A stretch of 64,000 bases of DNA from Corallium rubrum. Lineage: Eukaryota; Cnidaria; Anthozoa; Scleralcyonacea; Coralliidae. Shown here piece by piece: positions 43,995 through 56,455 of the stretch (position 1 is the stretch's first letter; the number at the start of each line of letters is the position of its first letter). Location: the NCBI GenBank assembly GCA_964035015.1, contig OZ036013.1:2857001-2921000 (forward strand), read 5' to 3'. The translations under genes and the position numbers were made by a program. The notes beneath the pieces were generated by a model that was not told the DNA's origin, made no database searches, and was given only the letters and a program-made list of their open reading frames with translations.

Positions 43995-46453
43995 TTTAGA
44001 TTACTGTAGTTCACGGTTGGTATTACAAATCAAAGAATGATGCTAGAGATTAAAGGAAACGATTGTTGACAATAACAACGTACCAACACTTTGTTCAAAA
44101 GTGAAGATAAAATTCATTCATATATATGCAGATTAATGCAAATGATATGGCTCATTGAACATTGGCGGGAATGCCAACAATTTGGTGCGAATTTCCGACT
44201 AAAACCTGAACGTTTCTAAGATTCTGGGTCTTATATGGACGAACCGAAGTGAACGTGAATGTTGCAGTGCGTGATTCTACGTGTTCTAATTTATGAAATC
44301 GAACTAATAAACTTTATTAGCAGCGTCCAGATAGAACTGAATAATCAAACTTTCCCCCCTTGAAATATAAGTGGATTGACGAAAACTGCAGAACAATATC
44401 CAGTTCTCTCGATAACGGCCTTTTTTCGCCTCAGGGGCTACCATAAAATTACAGGGGAGTCGTTAGGGGTGTTAAAATCGTTACTTTTACACCGGTACAC
44501 GCTCTATCTCCTAAATAAAAGACGCAAATCACTATCAACAATTGTTGCTAAATTAACAGAGGATTTATTTGTGTGTATTACTACTTCCGGGGGATCGCTA
44601 CTTTCGGGGCCGTCCAATTTTACTGTCCAACAGCGAATACATTCACCATCAAACAAAAACTATAAATAAATGGAAAAGTGTAAATGTATATATTTGTATC
44701 GAGAGTCGGGACTTCCAAGAAGAATGTACCGCGTGCTGTATTCATGTGAAACACGTGAGAAATAATTATCTTTTGTTCAGTCAAATGAGATCAACACAAA
44801 GCACGGGTACCCTGACAAGCGAGGAAGGTTTCCAAGGCTACGTGCACACGGTAACGTTTCCGAGCGTTTTCGTAAGTAATGAGCTTGGAAACGTTACCGT
44901 GTGCACATAGCCCAAGTCTGCATGGAGGTTCAAACTAAAAACACGTTAAAACATGGCATAAGAGTAGAGTCTGAGAAAGTTATACTGAAGCTGATTAGCA
45001 GGGCCGTAGGAAGCTATTTTGTATTGGGGGGGGGGGGGGGGGGGCTGATGTAGCGAGCGTCGAAGACGCGAGATATCTAGGGGGTCATGCCCCCCCAGAA
45101 AATTTTGGATTCTAGAGTCTCTGAAACAGCATTTCCCGCATTCTGGGGCGAGATTTATAGCAAAATTTATAGCATAAATTTTATTTCCCTCTAAAACTTT
45201 ACAGATTATCGCTAGTTTACAAATTATTGGGGGGGGGGGGGGGGGAGGGGGAGCTGAAGCCCCCCAGCCCCTCCCCCCCGGTGTCTACGGCCCTAATTAG
45301 GTAGGGCAACAGTTACAGCGAGACACTCAGATCCCGTTTGCACTGCAGCAAAAGTTTCCGGATTCACTTCACAGCGAGACACGCAGACCCCGTTTGCACT
45401 GCAGCAAAAGTTTCCAGATCGGATGTTTCCGGATTCACTTCGTAACGGAGTATTTGGATCGTTAGGCGTTTACACTACAACAGTATTCGCAGATTCGGCC
45501 CTTTACACTAAACTCGGAATTCCTTTAATTCAGTTAATATGTTGACCATGTTGGTTCCACCGCAACCTCACATGACTAAGAGCGGAAGAGCATCCGAATT
45601 CATCGTATTTCAAAGTATTGAAGTTTCTACACTTTTCCGGATTCGAAATCTCCAGATACGTGATCAAACCGGAAAGTTTTTATTCCGGAATCATTTCTTT
45701 TGTGTGTAAACGGCAAAACGAATCAGGTACTATTAAAAACGTTTCGGATTCGTCACGAATTCGAAAACTTTAGTAATTAGCGGCAAAGTCTGTTGTAAAC
45801 TAGTAACTTGCGGTAATATAAATAAGTTTTGTGGAAACACCACGTAAAATATTTATTTGCTAAGCTTTTGGTCTGTTGATTCAGGCCTTTGACATTGTCG
45901 CCATGAAAACTTTCAAATAATTAATTAGCGGTAAACTTAGTCGGCCGATTTTTATCGGCCAACTAAATTTTGGGCTTTTAACTAAGGCCGCGTTTACACT
46001 ATTACGGTATACGGTCCGGATTGAGGTGAGCGTTCCGTAACCGAAAAAAATCGTCTGGTTACACTATGACGGTACAGTAAATTTACCATAGCGTAGTGAT
46101 TTGCTGCTGGAGTGCTAGCGTAGTGACTACGCTACGGCAAACCACTCCGGAATAGTGTAAACACAACAAAGAATCGTAATTTTTCAACGGAAGACTGACC
46201 GTACCGTAATAGTGTAAACGGAGCCTCAAATCGCTTCATGAGCGGTGTCATTACTGAGTAATTTTTATCGGCCGATTTTAATCCGACAATATCAAACTGG
46301 TTTGATATTGTCCGATTAAAATCGGTCAAAATAGTGAACCTGCACAATCCAACGAGAATGAACGAATATGCAGTTATGCTAATTATATGGCAAGCAAAAT
46401 CTTAGATGTTCATTGACTGACTGCATAGTAGCCCAGACACAGTTTGCGAGTTA

Positions 46454-46458
<5 letters not shown>
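43995..46458. other. Intergenic, repeat-derived sequence upstream of SLC6
   Basis: No gene seen. Contents: a CACACGGTAACGTTTCC hairpin (about 44838-44912), a GGGCCGTAG-bounded MITE (44999-45294) that contains a small C-GA-GCGTC-GAA-GACGC-GA-G hairpin (45054-45072), repeated GTTTGCACTGCAGCAAAAG (45338-45420), a copy of the 5155-type foldback (45813-45925) and a GCGTTTACACTATTACGG MITE (45985-46226). Confidence 0.7.

Positions 46459-46524
<66 letters not shown>
46459..46524. repeat. (TA)n microsatellite
   Basis: About 66 bp of TA repeat directly abutting the first unit of the multi-hairpin dimer. Confidence 0.97.
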
Positions 46525-46526
<2 letters not shown>

Positions 46527-47670
46527 CTAAAACTCATTAATAATTCATGAGGAAAATTCAAAAGAAATTAATGTTTAATCAATGTCTGTTTACCCCGGTA
46601 CAGAACTGATATCAGTGTCTGTAAATGTGATACAGAACTGTTTAATAAAACATCAGTTCTGTATCACATTTACAGACACTGATCATATCAGTTCTGTAGC
46701 AAGTGTACAGACACCTTGCATTCAACTATCTTGAGTGAGGGTAGCGTCCTCATACAAGATGAAGAGGCAAACATTTGTTGCCCAACAACATTTGTTGAAT
46801 AACAAATGACGATCAGTATGGCCATTTATGCCACGTCACGTAGAATAGAAAATGTGGGACTAATATTAAATTAAAGCGCATGCTCGTATCACTAATTTAA
46901 TATTCGTAGCCTATTAAACCTTACCTGGAAGGTTTATCAGCTGTTAACATGATTTATTTTTGTTTAGTTACCTTAATAGGCGTTTTAGAAGTCATTTACA
47001 GAATTCGTGTCCGTTCTGTATCGGGATACAGGCACTCGGCTTCGCCTCGTGTCTGTATACCCCGATACAGAACGGTCACTCATTCTGTAAATAGTACTTC
47101 TAAAACTCATTAATAATTCATGAGGAAAATTCAAAAGAAATTAATGTTTAATCAATGTCTGTTTACCCCGGTACAGAACTGATATCAGTGTCTGTAAATG
47201 TGATACAGAACTGTTTAATAAAACATCAGTTCTGTATCACATTTACAGACACTGATCATATCAGTTCTGTAGCAAGTGTACAGACACCTTGCATTCAACT
47301 ATCTTGAGTGAGGGTAGCGTCCTCATACAAGATGAAGATGCAAACATTTGTTGCCCAACAACATTTGTTGAATAACAAATGACGATCAGTATGGCCATTT
47401 ATGCCACGTCACGTAGAATAGAAAATGTGGGACTAATATTAAATTAAAGCGCATGCTCGTATCACTAATTTAATATTCGTAGCCTATTAAACCTTACCTG
47501 GAAGGTTTATCAGCTGTTAACATGATTTATTTTTGTTTAGTTACCTTAATAGGCGTTTTAGAAGTCATTTACAGAATTCGTGTCCGTTCTGTATCGGGAT
47601 ACAGGCACTCGGCTTCGCCTCGTGTCTGTATACCCCGATACAGAACGGTCACTCATTCTGTAAATAGTAC
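46525..47670. mobile_element. 573-bp multi-hairpin element, head-to-tail dimer
   Basis: Units 46525-47097 and 47098-47670 have the same length and are almost identical by eye. The second begins exactly where the first ends, with no spacer. They match the solo copy at 31474. Each unit ends in hairpin H3. No protein-coding content. Confidence 0.9.
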
Positions 47671-48296
47671 ATATAGATATAGTTATAAGTTAACTTATAT
47701 TACTATTCTTTTCTATAATTCATTTATTTACCGCATAAAATACATACTGTTAGCCTGTAATTGTTCATATCCTCTTTCATAACATATGACTTCTAAGTAC
47801 AACTACTCTACATTACCCCCTGCGGTGTTCAGCTAGCTTAACCGTCGGATAAACATTGTTACTTTACTGTTTTTACCGTAAAATATACATGAAAATCAAA
47901 TTTACTGTTCAGACTAACTGCCTACTTAATAAAGCATATAAGAGGGGAAATGAACCCATATACTTACGACTAGACGACTTTACATCACGTTTGAAGTTGC
48001 CAAGGTTTAAGTATATGGGTGTATATGGATGTTCGTTGACTGACTGTTGCCGGAATGTAATCAATAGTCGTCAACATTCAGTATACAAGAACGACCAAAA
48101 CGCGTATAGCCGTACTATACCTTCACGCTGGAACACGATCGAGAAACCATACATATGCTATTCGTAAGACCATTTGAATCATACCGGCACAGAAATCACC
48201 TGAGGTATAGTGTTATGAAAATGTTCTCTTGCCACAGCTTCACAATTTATGTCAACTCCAAATTGTCATTAACCCATTTGTGACTGGTAGCTCTCT

Positions 48297-48870
48297 ATGG
48301 CGGGTGATGTGTGTCAAAATTAAATAACACATTTGGCAACGAACATCTGGCTATCGGTTCTAACTATCTCATGGCAAGAACAAGACGTTTGTTGGCAATA
48401 ACAAAACATTCAATGACAAAAATATCGTTTGGCAACAAAAAAACATTAATTGGGCTATCAGAGCACGCAACAATTCGGCAACAACATATCGTTATTTGGC
48501 AACAACATGTCAACATATCGTTATTTGGCAACAACATCTCGTTATTTGGCAACAACATGTCAACATATCGTTATTCGGCAACAACATACTACTCAAATCA
48601 GTAGAGCGAGACATGGATGATTTTTTTATCGCTTCCGAAGTGTCAGTTTTATTAACCGCAGATCATATTTCAAAGCAATCACGAGGTGTATTCTCATGTA
48701 CCACGTGTTAAACATCCAATCGTTAACTCGTAAGTTATCACGTGGTACATAAGAATACACCTCGTGATTGCTTTGAAATTGATCCGCGGTTAATAACCAT
48801 GTCTCGCTCTACTGATTTGAGTAGTATCGTTATCTGGCAACAAACGTTTCATTTGGCAACAACAATCCCG
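48297..48870 (+). repeat. GGCAACAACATATCGTTATTT repeat, inverted partner at 50280-50565
   Basis: GCGGGTGATGTGTGTCAAAA then many TTGGCAACAACAT units. The same sequence in reverse is at 50280-50565, enclosing 1.4 kb. A foldback MITE (48588-48825) is inserted in this copy. The 47671-48296 stretch shows nothing recognisable. Confidence 0.75.
48588..48825. mobile_element. Foldback MITE ACTACTCAAATCAGTAGAG (copy 2)
   Basis: Same ends as 15987-16269, with a shorter central loop. It is inserted in the GGCAACAACAT repeat. Confidence 0.8.
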
Positions 48871-49078
48871 TGATGCAAATCGGGCGTCGATGTGATCTCG
48901 TGCCAGGATCGTCCCTGTTTTCTTGCGCGAAATTGTTCGCGGGTTATTTCAGTAAACATGGCGGAAAATGAGAGATTCTTCGCGTACGGCGGCAGTTGAA
49001 ATTCTGTCATCTTACAGGCTAGAGATAATATTTTACAACTACTGGGTGGTGTAGGTACTTCGCATCAAAATTCAACAA

Positions 49079-49324
49079 CTGTCAGTCACAACCAGAACAT
49101 ATCAACGTACTTATTTTGTACGAACATGTAGAGTATGGAACGCTTTGGCAGATGAACTCTGTTTGAGTACTAATAATCTGACGTCTTTTAAAACAATTAT
49201 GCTCAATTATTATCAAGCATCATTGTCAAATTATCAATGGGACGATCCACGTTCTTTCAAAACGGTTTGCATTAAGTGTAATCGAGGTCGTTCGCTGAAC
49301 AAACCAATTACTTGCTGCATGTAA
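49079..49324 (+). mobile_element. LINE C-terminal fragment
   Basis: LSVTTRTYQRTYFVRTCRVW to WDDPRSFKTVCIKCNRGR and a stop at 49322: the end of a CR1/RTE-like reverse transcriptase with a CxxC pair. It is 5'-truncated and dead. Confidence 0.75.
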
Positions 49325-49556
49325 GAACATTTTTTACTTTTTTTTTACATTTTTACACAGGGCCCACGGTAATTGGCGATTGCTGTTGTGGTGTCCCTGC
49401 CATTTTTCTTTCTAGGGTAGTTTTGTAGTTGTTTTTTTGTTTTTTGTTTTTTGTTTTTTTTTTGTATTTGTAATGTACATTTTTTCGTTGGCAAATTTAA
49501 TAAAATAAAATAAAAAAAATAACAAATAACCAATAGGACAACATATAACAACCGGA

Positions 49557-50115
49557 CATAGGCGGCGGAACTGGGGGGGGGGGGGGCAACTTTGTAAAAG
49601 TGAAAAAAGGTAAGGGTGAGTATACGTTGAATATTTGTACATCTTCGATATACAGCATTTTGAAAATTCCATATCACTGCAGGGTGACAATCGTAAGAAA
49701 AATCGTGCCGTGTGATAGCTCAAAACTCATTTCATGAAGTACTCCATGTATTAGCATTTGATGACTGCTGACCAGAAGTATTATGAATGAGCCATATCGA
49801 AATTTTGACCCAACTTTCCACGCCCCCGGAGAAACCCGCAAAATAACGCCTGATTGCAGGTTAGTCTGAGCCAAGAATTAAGAACGGCCGAAAAAAATGA
49901 AGAATAATGAAAATTTTTTGTGGGCGGTAAAGGCTTTATAACGTTTAGGATTCTGTAAAATCTTCCCCCAAAACGCAGGAAATGCCATTTCAGAGACTCT
50001 AGATTTCAAAATTTTCCGGGGGTGCCTGCCTCCGGACCCCCCCAGAGGTTTCTCGCGCCTTCGGCGCTCGAAGTCAGCCACCCCCCCCTACCAAACCTAC
50101 CTTCCGCCGCCTATG
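49557..50115. mobile_element. hAT-like element, 559 bp
   Basis: Ends CATAGGCGGCGGAA / TTCCGCCGCCTATG with target duplication CAACCGGA (49549-49556 and 50116-50123). It contains hairpin H13 on the minus strand (50048-50073): TTC-GA-GCGCC-GAA-GGCGC-GA-GAA. Confidence 0.9.
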
Positions 50116-50869
50116 CAACCGGACAATCGGGGAGCATCGTCGTCTGTTTGGGTTTTCTGGGAAATCTATCGGTGGTAGTACTAGTACAACGCAAATCTAG
50201 TGGCACCAGTCAATAACATTTGTAAACGAGTTGTAAGAGCAGTTCGTACCTCATTTTCAAAATCTTGTTCCGCCACCACTGCGTGGGGCTAGCGCGTGGG
50301 AATTCGCAATGCATCACGGGATTGTTGAGAAATGAAACGTTCGTTGGCAAATAACGATAATGATGTTGCAGAATTGTCAGTGTGTTCTGATAGCCCAATT
50401 AATGTTTTATTGTTGCCAAACGATGTTTTTGTCATTAAATGTTTTGTTATTGCCAACAAACGTCTTGTTGTTTCCATGAAATAGTTAGAAGCGATAGCCA
50501 GATGTTACATGATCGTTGCCAAATGTGTTATTTGATTTTGACACACATCACCCGCCATAGCTCTCCCCTTGACCACCTTGACAAGTATATAAAATCGTTT
50601 GGCGTTTGCCAGAGTAGAATACTAAAGTCTGAATCAGTCCCAGAAGACTGATTCAGCCAGCCGGTTGGAACGACAAGTTTTTTTTATTTATTTATTTATT
50701 AAGCTTCGCCAGAACATTTAACAAGTACATACACAAAAACAATAAGTACATAAATACATACATACATACATACATACATACAAATTGGCTGGGATACCAC
50801 AACAGCTTTCGCCAATTACTGTGGACCCTTTGGTCAGGAGTTTGAAAAGTTGTGAGAGTTCTAAAGGTT

Positions 50870-51300
50870 CTAAAAGCAGCAAGATATATGAACAAGACCG
50901 CGAGCAACATTACACTTCGGGCAGATGGACTTCCATGTCCTTGGGTCGTCTTGGTCAAATATGTTATTCAGGGCACAATGATAATATTCTAAAAGGGACT
51001 TCTTAAAGCATTTCAATTTAATAGATTTGTATCTAAGGTATTCTGGGAGGACATTCCACGTTCTACATGTTCGTACAAAAAAGGAGCGCTGATAAGTGAC
51101 TGTTTTACATTTCCTTGGAATAAAAGTATATACATCGTTGTTACTGGATGATCGTGTTGTCCTGTCTGTATTTCTGATAAGAAGTAAAGCGTCGCTGTTT
51201 ATATCAATTAGACCATTAACAGCCTTGAAAAAGAAAACTAGGTCAAGAAACTCGTGCCAGTATGAGATCGGTAGCAAATTGGTAACTTCAGTCTCTCCTT
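50870..51300 (-). mobile_element. LINE C-terminal fragment
   Basis: LPISYWHEFLDLVFFFKAVN ... FFVRTCRTWNVLPEYLR ... DDPRTWKSICPKCNVAR. It is related to the fragment at 49079 but on the other strand. A (CATA)n tract lies at 50757-50781. The remainder, 51301-52250, shows no gene. Confidence 0.8.
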
Positions 51301-52250
51301 GTATGAAGTTATTATCACCCGCCTCCAGTACTGACGAATATCATCATAACTTGTCGTCTCAACCAATAGGAAAGTGAGTCCGTACGACTCTGGACGACTG
51401 ACTCGTTCAGTTAATAAGGTTATTCGTTCGTTCTCGTTGGATTGTGCAGGTTCACTAGTATGGCATCATGCCGTGTGTGGATTACCATTTTTTATCGTTC
51501 ACTGATCAATCACTCCTTATTCTTCCTGAAGTTATTTGGTTTGATGGTCGCAAAAATGGTGCCTCCAGTTGCTAAAGACGTGAACTTTTACATGAAAATG
51601 GCACACAGGTATGGTAAACACTGATTTTTATCGGTTGACCAACCGATCAAAATCGGCCGACTAAAATCGTAGCGTGTACGCTCGGCTTTAGCAGCAGGAA
51701 AGCAAAACCGAGCTGGAGAGCCCAGGTAAAAATCACGCTATTTATGAATGTCATCAATCCCGCCATTTTGAGAAAGGTATCATGAGGTTACAGGATTACA
51801 TGAGGTTACAGGATTACATAGAGTTACAGGATTGTGAATACTTGTATCCTATACTGCACGGGGGAAGATTGGAAATCGTTTCCCAACTTGAAACGATCTA
51901 GAAATACTAGGACAATGTCGCGCGCTCGACCTTCTCGTTTATCTTGCAAGTTTTCATGTAGAGCCGACTATCAGAAAGCTATTGAATTTATAAAGAGAAA
52001 AGTAGAGCGCGAGATATCATACGCCTAGTGGAAGTCCATGAACTTTATTGGATATGGCGCGTGTGCTCTTGTAAGGCAATAATAGGGCCCTTAGAGAGCT
52101 GATAGCGACTTGTTCAAAAAGGTCGTATAAATTGGTCAGATCGCGTCTTCATCGACTCTCGTATAAACCTAATATGAATAATCTTGTACCATATATACAA
52201 TAACGCGACTTCTGTGTAATCCCCGTCAGATCGCGTCAGCAGACTTGTTT

Positions 52251-52620
52251 TTTTAGTTTCAGAAATTGCAGCTTGATGTTAGTAATAATTGTCAGTTGTT
52301 TGCTGTACAAGCTGTGTTAGTTAGTAATACTCAGAAAAACAAAACTCTGAGCTCTATAAGTGGGACTCGAACCCACATCAAGCTGCAATTTCTGAAACTA
52401 ACTAACAGTGTTTAACTGGAAGCTTACTGTTACAACGCGACCTGTGGACCTGTAACCGAGCGGTTAAGACTCGTTCCCGAAGGACTGGGCACTCAGTGGT
52501 TGGAGCGTCTGGTTAGCATTCAGAAGGTTGTGGGTTCGAGTCCCTCTTAGAGCTCAGAGTTTTTCTGAGTATTACTAACTAACACAGCTTGTAGAGCAAA
52601 CAACTGACAATTAAGACTTG
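52251..52620 (+). repeat. Foldback element with tRNA-like centre
   Basis: Arms CAGAAATTGCAGCTTGATGT ... CTCAGAAAAACAAAACTCTGAGCTC are mirrored around a segment with A-box- and B-box-like sequence (CTCAGTGGTTGGAGCGTC and GGGTTCGAGTCCC). The inverted copy is 56736-57082. An arm fragment lies at 17125-17180. Confidence 0.7.
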
Positions 52621-53042
52621 TTTTTCTTCTTGTTTTTCATGCCCCTCCGTTGCGTGTGGTGCGCACACGACGTCAAAGACGACGTGAGTTGACCGAGGAC
52701 GACTTGATGGATCAGTCACAGCGTTTAAAAAACAAAATAGTACGAAAAATGTAGTCTACTTGTTAAATAACTAGTTTGGTAAAAAAGTCATATTTAAGCA
52801 TCCCTTAGTTACATGTCTTCGTTTATGTGCCTTAGTTACACATCTTCGATTAATAATATGCGTGTGGTGATGCGACGCTACTGACGGCCGGTCAGGCCTG
52901 GTCCAGCTAGAGAAATCGAAGAAAAGCGCGGGACGAAAAGCGCGGGAAGAAAAACGTGGGAAGAAAAGCGCGGGAAGAAAAGCCCGAGAAGAAAAGCGCG
53001 GGAAGAAAAAGCGGGGAAGAAAAGCGCGGGAAAAACCGGAGT

Positions 53043-53256
53043 CTTAACTCTTTCTTGTCCGAATTGGTCTTTAGTATTTTATTCTGGCTAACGCCAGACG
53101 ATTTTATTCACCTCTGGGGAAGCCCCCGGACAGGAATGAGTTATAAACTATCTCTTTAACTCTTTCTTGTCCGAATTGGTCTTTAGTATTTTATTCTGGC
53201 TAACGCCAGACGATTTTATTCACCTCTGGGGAAGCCCCCGGACAGGAATGAGTTAA
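53043..53256. mobile_element. Two tandem MITE copies TTAACTC-TTTC-TGTCCGA
   Basis: 53043-53143 and 53156-53256 are nearly identical, in the same orientation and 113 bp apart. Same family as 37617. Upstream (52920-53040) is a short GAAAAGCGCGGGAA repeat. Confidence 0.75.
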
Positions 53257-53650
53257 GCCTCTTGCCCTAACTTTACTTTAACCTGCTTTTTGACAGTGTA
53301 AACACGTCCTGGGCTGGCCTTGGCAGAATATCTAGGCTTGCTTCTTTTGTTGGCCTATGCCTTGGCCTTGTGTCGTGTTTACACTGGCACGAGCCCGGCC
53401 ATTTACCACAGGCCAGGCCATGGCTTGCAGTGTAAACACGGCTTTAGAGTGTGTTTGCGTGCGTGAAATAGGACAGAAGAATCGAACCGACACAAGACAG
53501 CTGCAAAAGAAGACTATGTCTACCGAATGTAAGGCATGGCGTTATGCGTTTCTCTGTTTGGTGGTGGGTTTTTTTCGAATTGTTTTCGCATGTTCCGTTT
53601 TCTCTCCTCACCACTTCAGTTCCAAACGCAACATGGTGTCTTAAAAAAGC

Positions 53651-56293
53651 TCAAGGACACTTCCTTTCTACACAGGATTTTCCTTGATCTTCGTACTCCT
53701 GTTTGGAGATCCACATTTGTTGGAATGAACCCTGAAGCAATAGGAAAAACAACTAAATATACATGCTATGTAATCGAGTGAAATGCCCAATATCATTTAT
53801 AATATACCCAATTCTCTCCTGGCATTACCACCTCATTATATATACAGAACTCGCGATCAAGCTCTCGGCAACGGCCTCCGTGGCTCAGTGGCCAGAGCAT
53901 TGCACTAGAATCGCAAGGTCGTGGGTTCAATTCCTGCCGGAGGGCCTGTGTAGTTGCATTTTTCGCAACTGCTCCCGGTTTGGTCTTAAAATGTATATAT
54001 TCTACACTCGAATTTTCCTTCACCCTAAATCCTTAAACATGCTATGTAATCGAGTGAAATGCCCAATATCATTTATAATATACCCAATTCTCTCCTGGCA
54101 TTACCACCTCATTATATATACAGAACTCGCGATCAAGCTCTCGGCAACGGTATCCGTGGCCCAGTGGTCAGAACATTGCACTAGAATCGCAAGGTCGTGG
54201 GTTCAATTCCTGCCGGAGGGCCTGTGTAGTTACATTTTTCGCAACTGCTCCCGGTTTGGTCTTAAAATGTATATATTCTACACTCGAATTTTCCTTCACC
54301 CTAAATCCTTAAATATACTACTACTATATACTATACTTTACGCTTCACTCTGACGAAGGGCCTTCGCTCGAAACGTTAGACTCCTACGTTCTCTGTTTCG
54401 GCAATATATCAAACCTTTACTATATTTCGATTGTTATTTCAACACTGCCTACGCAGCACACTACTTTTATTTCACTATAATAAAGTGCTGCGTAGGCAGT
54501 GTTTCACATAGAGCAAAGTGAAAAGGTAGTAGACGCGGCGAAGCGAGAGAACGCCATGGGGACAAGGTTGACCCCCCCCCCCCTCCCGATATACAGTACC
54601 CAATACACACCAAAGATGCCAAGATGGATCCACCAATCCAAGAGCTAAATCTTCGATCAGAAGTGGAATTATTCGAAATGATCTTTAACCTAGCGCTCTA
54701 AAATGTAAGAAAATGCAGTTTTTCATTTCACGGAACCATCATCTTAGCTCAACCGCTCTCAAATAGCCCTGGGTACCAAAGTTCAATGAATACCATTTCA
54801 ATCTCGTTCCCAGAGGCTTCCCCGCCACGTCGTAACCCATTGAGGAGACTCTGTGAACGACATTCAGTCAAGCTCTTTTCTGTCGTTTTCCGTCCGTTTA
54901 CTAATCTCGTTCCCAGAGCCCCGCGCGTTTCACTTACCCGCAGGTCAGGGAGGAACGCAGGCTCTGGGTATGAAATTGTTCGCCCACAAACTGTTTCCTT
55001 TGCAGTCTGTTGTCAGAGCGGCCTAGGAGACTGAAACTAACATAACAGGTACAGCACTGTACGTACAAAATCTCGACTATACTAAGTATACTATTGAAGT
55101 TAGTTCATGACTAATGTTAGTACTCTAGATATAGAGAATAGAATTCACTGCTCAAGTTACGCTGCTAACCTCTTCAACCTTACCGGTGGCGCTTTGGATA
55201 CCAATTCTCTGTTCAATCGCTCGACAAAGCCATGAAGTAAGGTATTTCCACCAGTTACAATAACACTGCTAAATAACCCCTGAAAAAAATGAAAAAATGT
55301 GGGAGCTCACTTCAGCGAATAAGAAATTTGTGATTCTATAGCCGTCATGCCTACGAAATTGAGTCAAGCTCAACGTCGCGCGCGTGCTGGCGGTAGGAAC
55401 AGTCAGTATATGAAAACCAGGCTTAAACTCGCATTTCGTCAACCACTAACCGGTCTGATGTCGATATCACACATTCCAATACTGGTTGTTGCAACTTGGG
55501 TGATCCCCATCGCTGTGCTACCTTCAATAGCCTAAGAAAAAAAAAAGACTTACAAAAAATCCCAATGCTAAGCGCGCCAAATTTTCAGATTTTTGTACAC
55601 TTGGCAGAAAAAATATTCAGATTGCCTGTACGCTTGGAAGTAGCCGTGCCGACAAAAATAAAAATTTATAAAAATATGATAGCTTAATAAGAACGATAAA
55701 GAACAGAGGCAAATAGTCCTTTAAAGAAATCGGGCCAATTCCCCATCAATGACCCCGGACACGCCCATTGCGCATGTGTTCTCGCTGCCATTTTTTTCAT
55801 TCTTCCAAACCTTCACGCGTGTGTTTCGAACCAGATATTAAAAACACTGAAACTATTTTCTATTTCTGTATGAATAAAAATATAAGATTATAATCTCAGG
55901 TGAACTGTTAGCCAATGGGTAAAGCTTTTTTCTCTCACCTTGACGTTACTAGGATCAAATAATCCTTCACAAATTCTAAATCTTTCCACTCCAAAGCTAT
56001 AGTTGAAACCGTTCGGGAATTCATAGTGGACAGTAGGAATGCTGCCAAATAAACTGAAAGAGGAACAAACGGATTCATGATGTAGGACTTTCTATTGAAC
56101 CGTAAATAGATTATCTGGAATAATCTAAAATGAGAGATCAAGCCGTTTCGGAGTAAAGGTAAAAAACAAAAAAAATAATCAAAGCTAACCTATCATCAAA
56201 TGGTCCATCTGAAACTTGTAACACACTTGACTGAAAGTCCTGAATAATTTGCTGCAAAATATAATACATTATATACATTACGTCTAAATTGCA

Positions 56294-56374
<81 letters not shown>

Positions 56375-56390
56375 GAAACGGTACCGTCTG

Positions 56391-56455
<65 letters not shown>

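Noticed and set aside
47522-48167. Frames of 86 and 103 codons
   Set aside because: The first lies in the multi-hairpin element and is mostly palindrome. The second has no recognisable similarity and no splice or promoter support.
53763-54353. 196-codon frame with an internal repeat
   Set aside because: It reads through two 276-bp repeat units and their tRNA-like cores, so the internal protein repeat is the DNA duplication. It lies in an ACTL6A intron.
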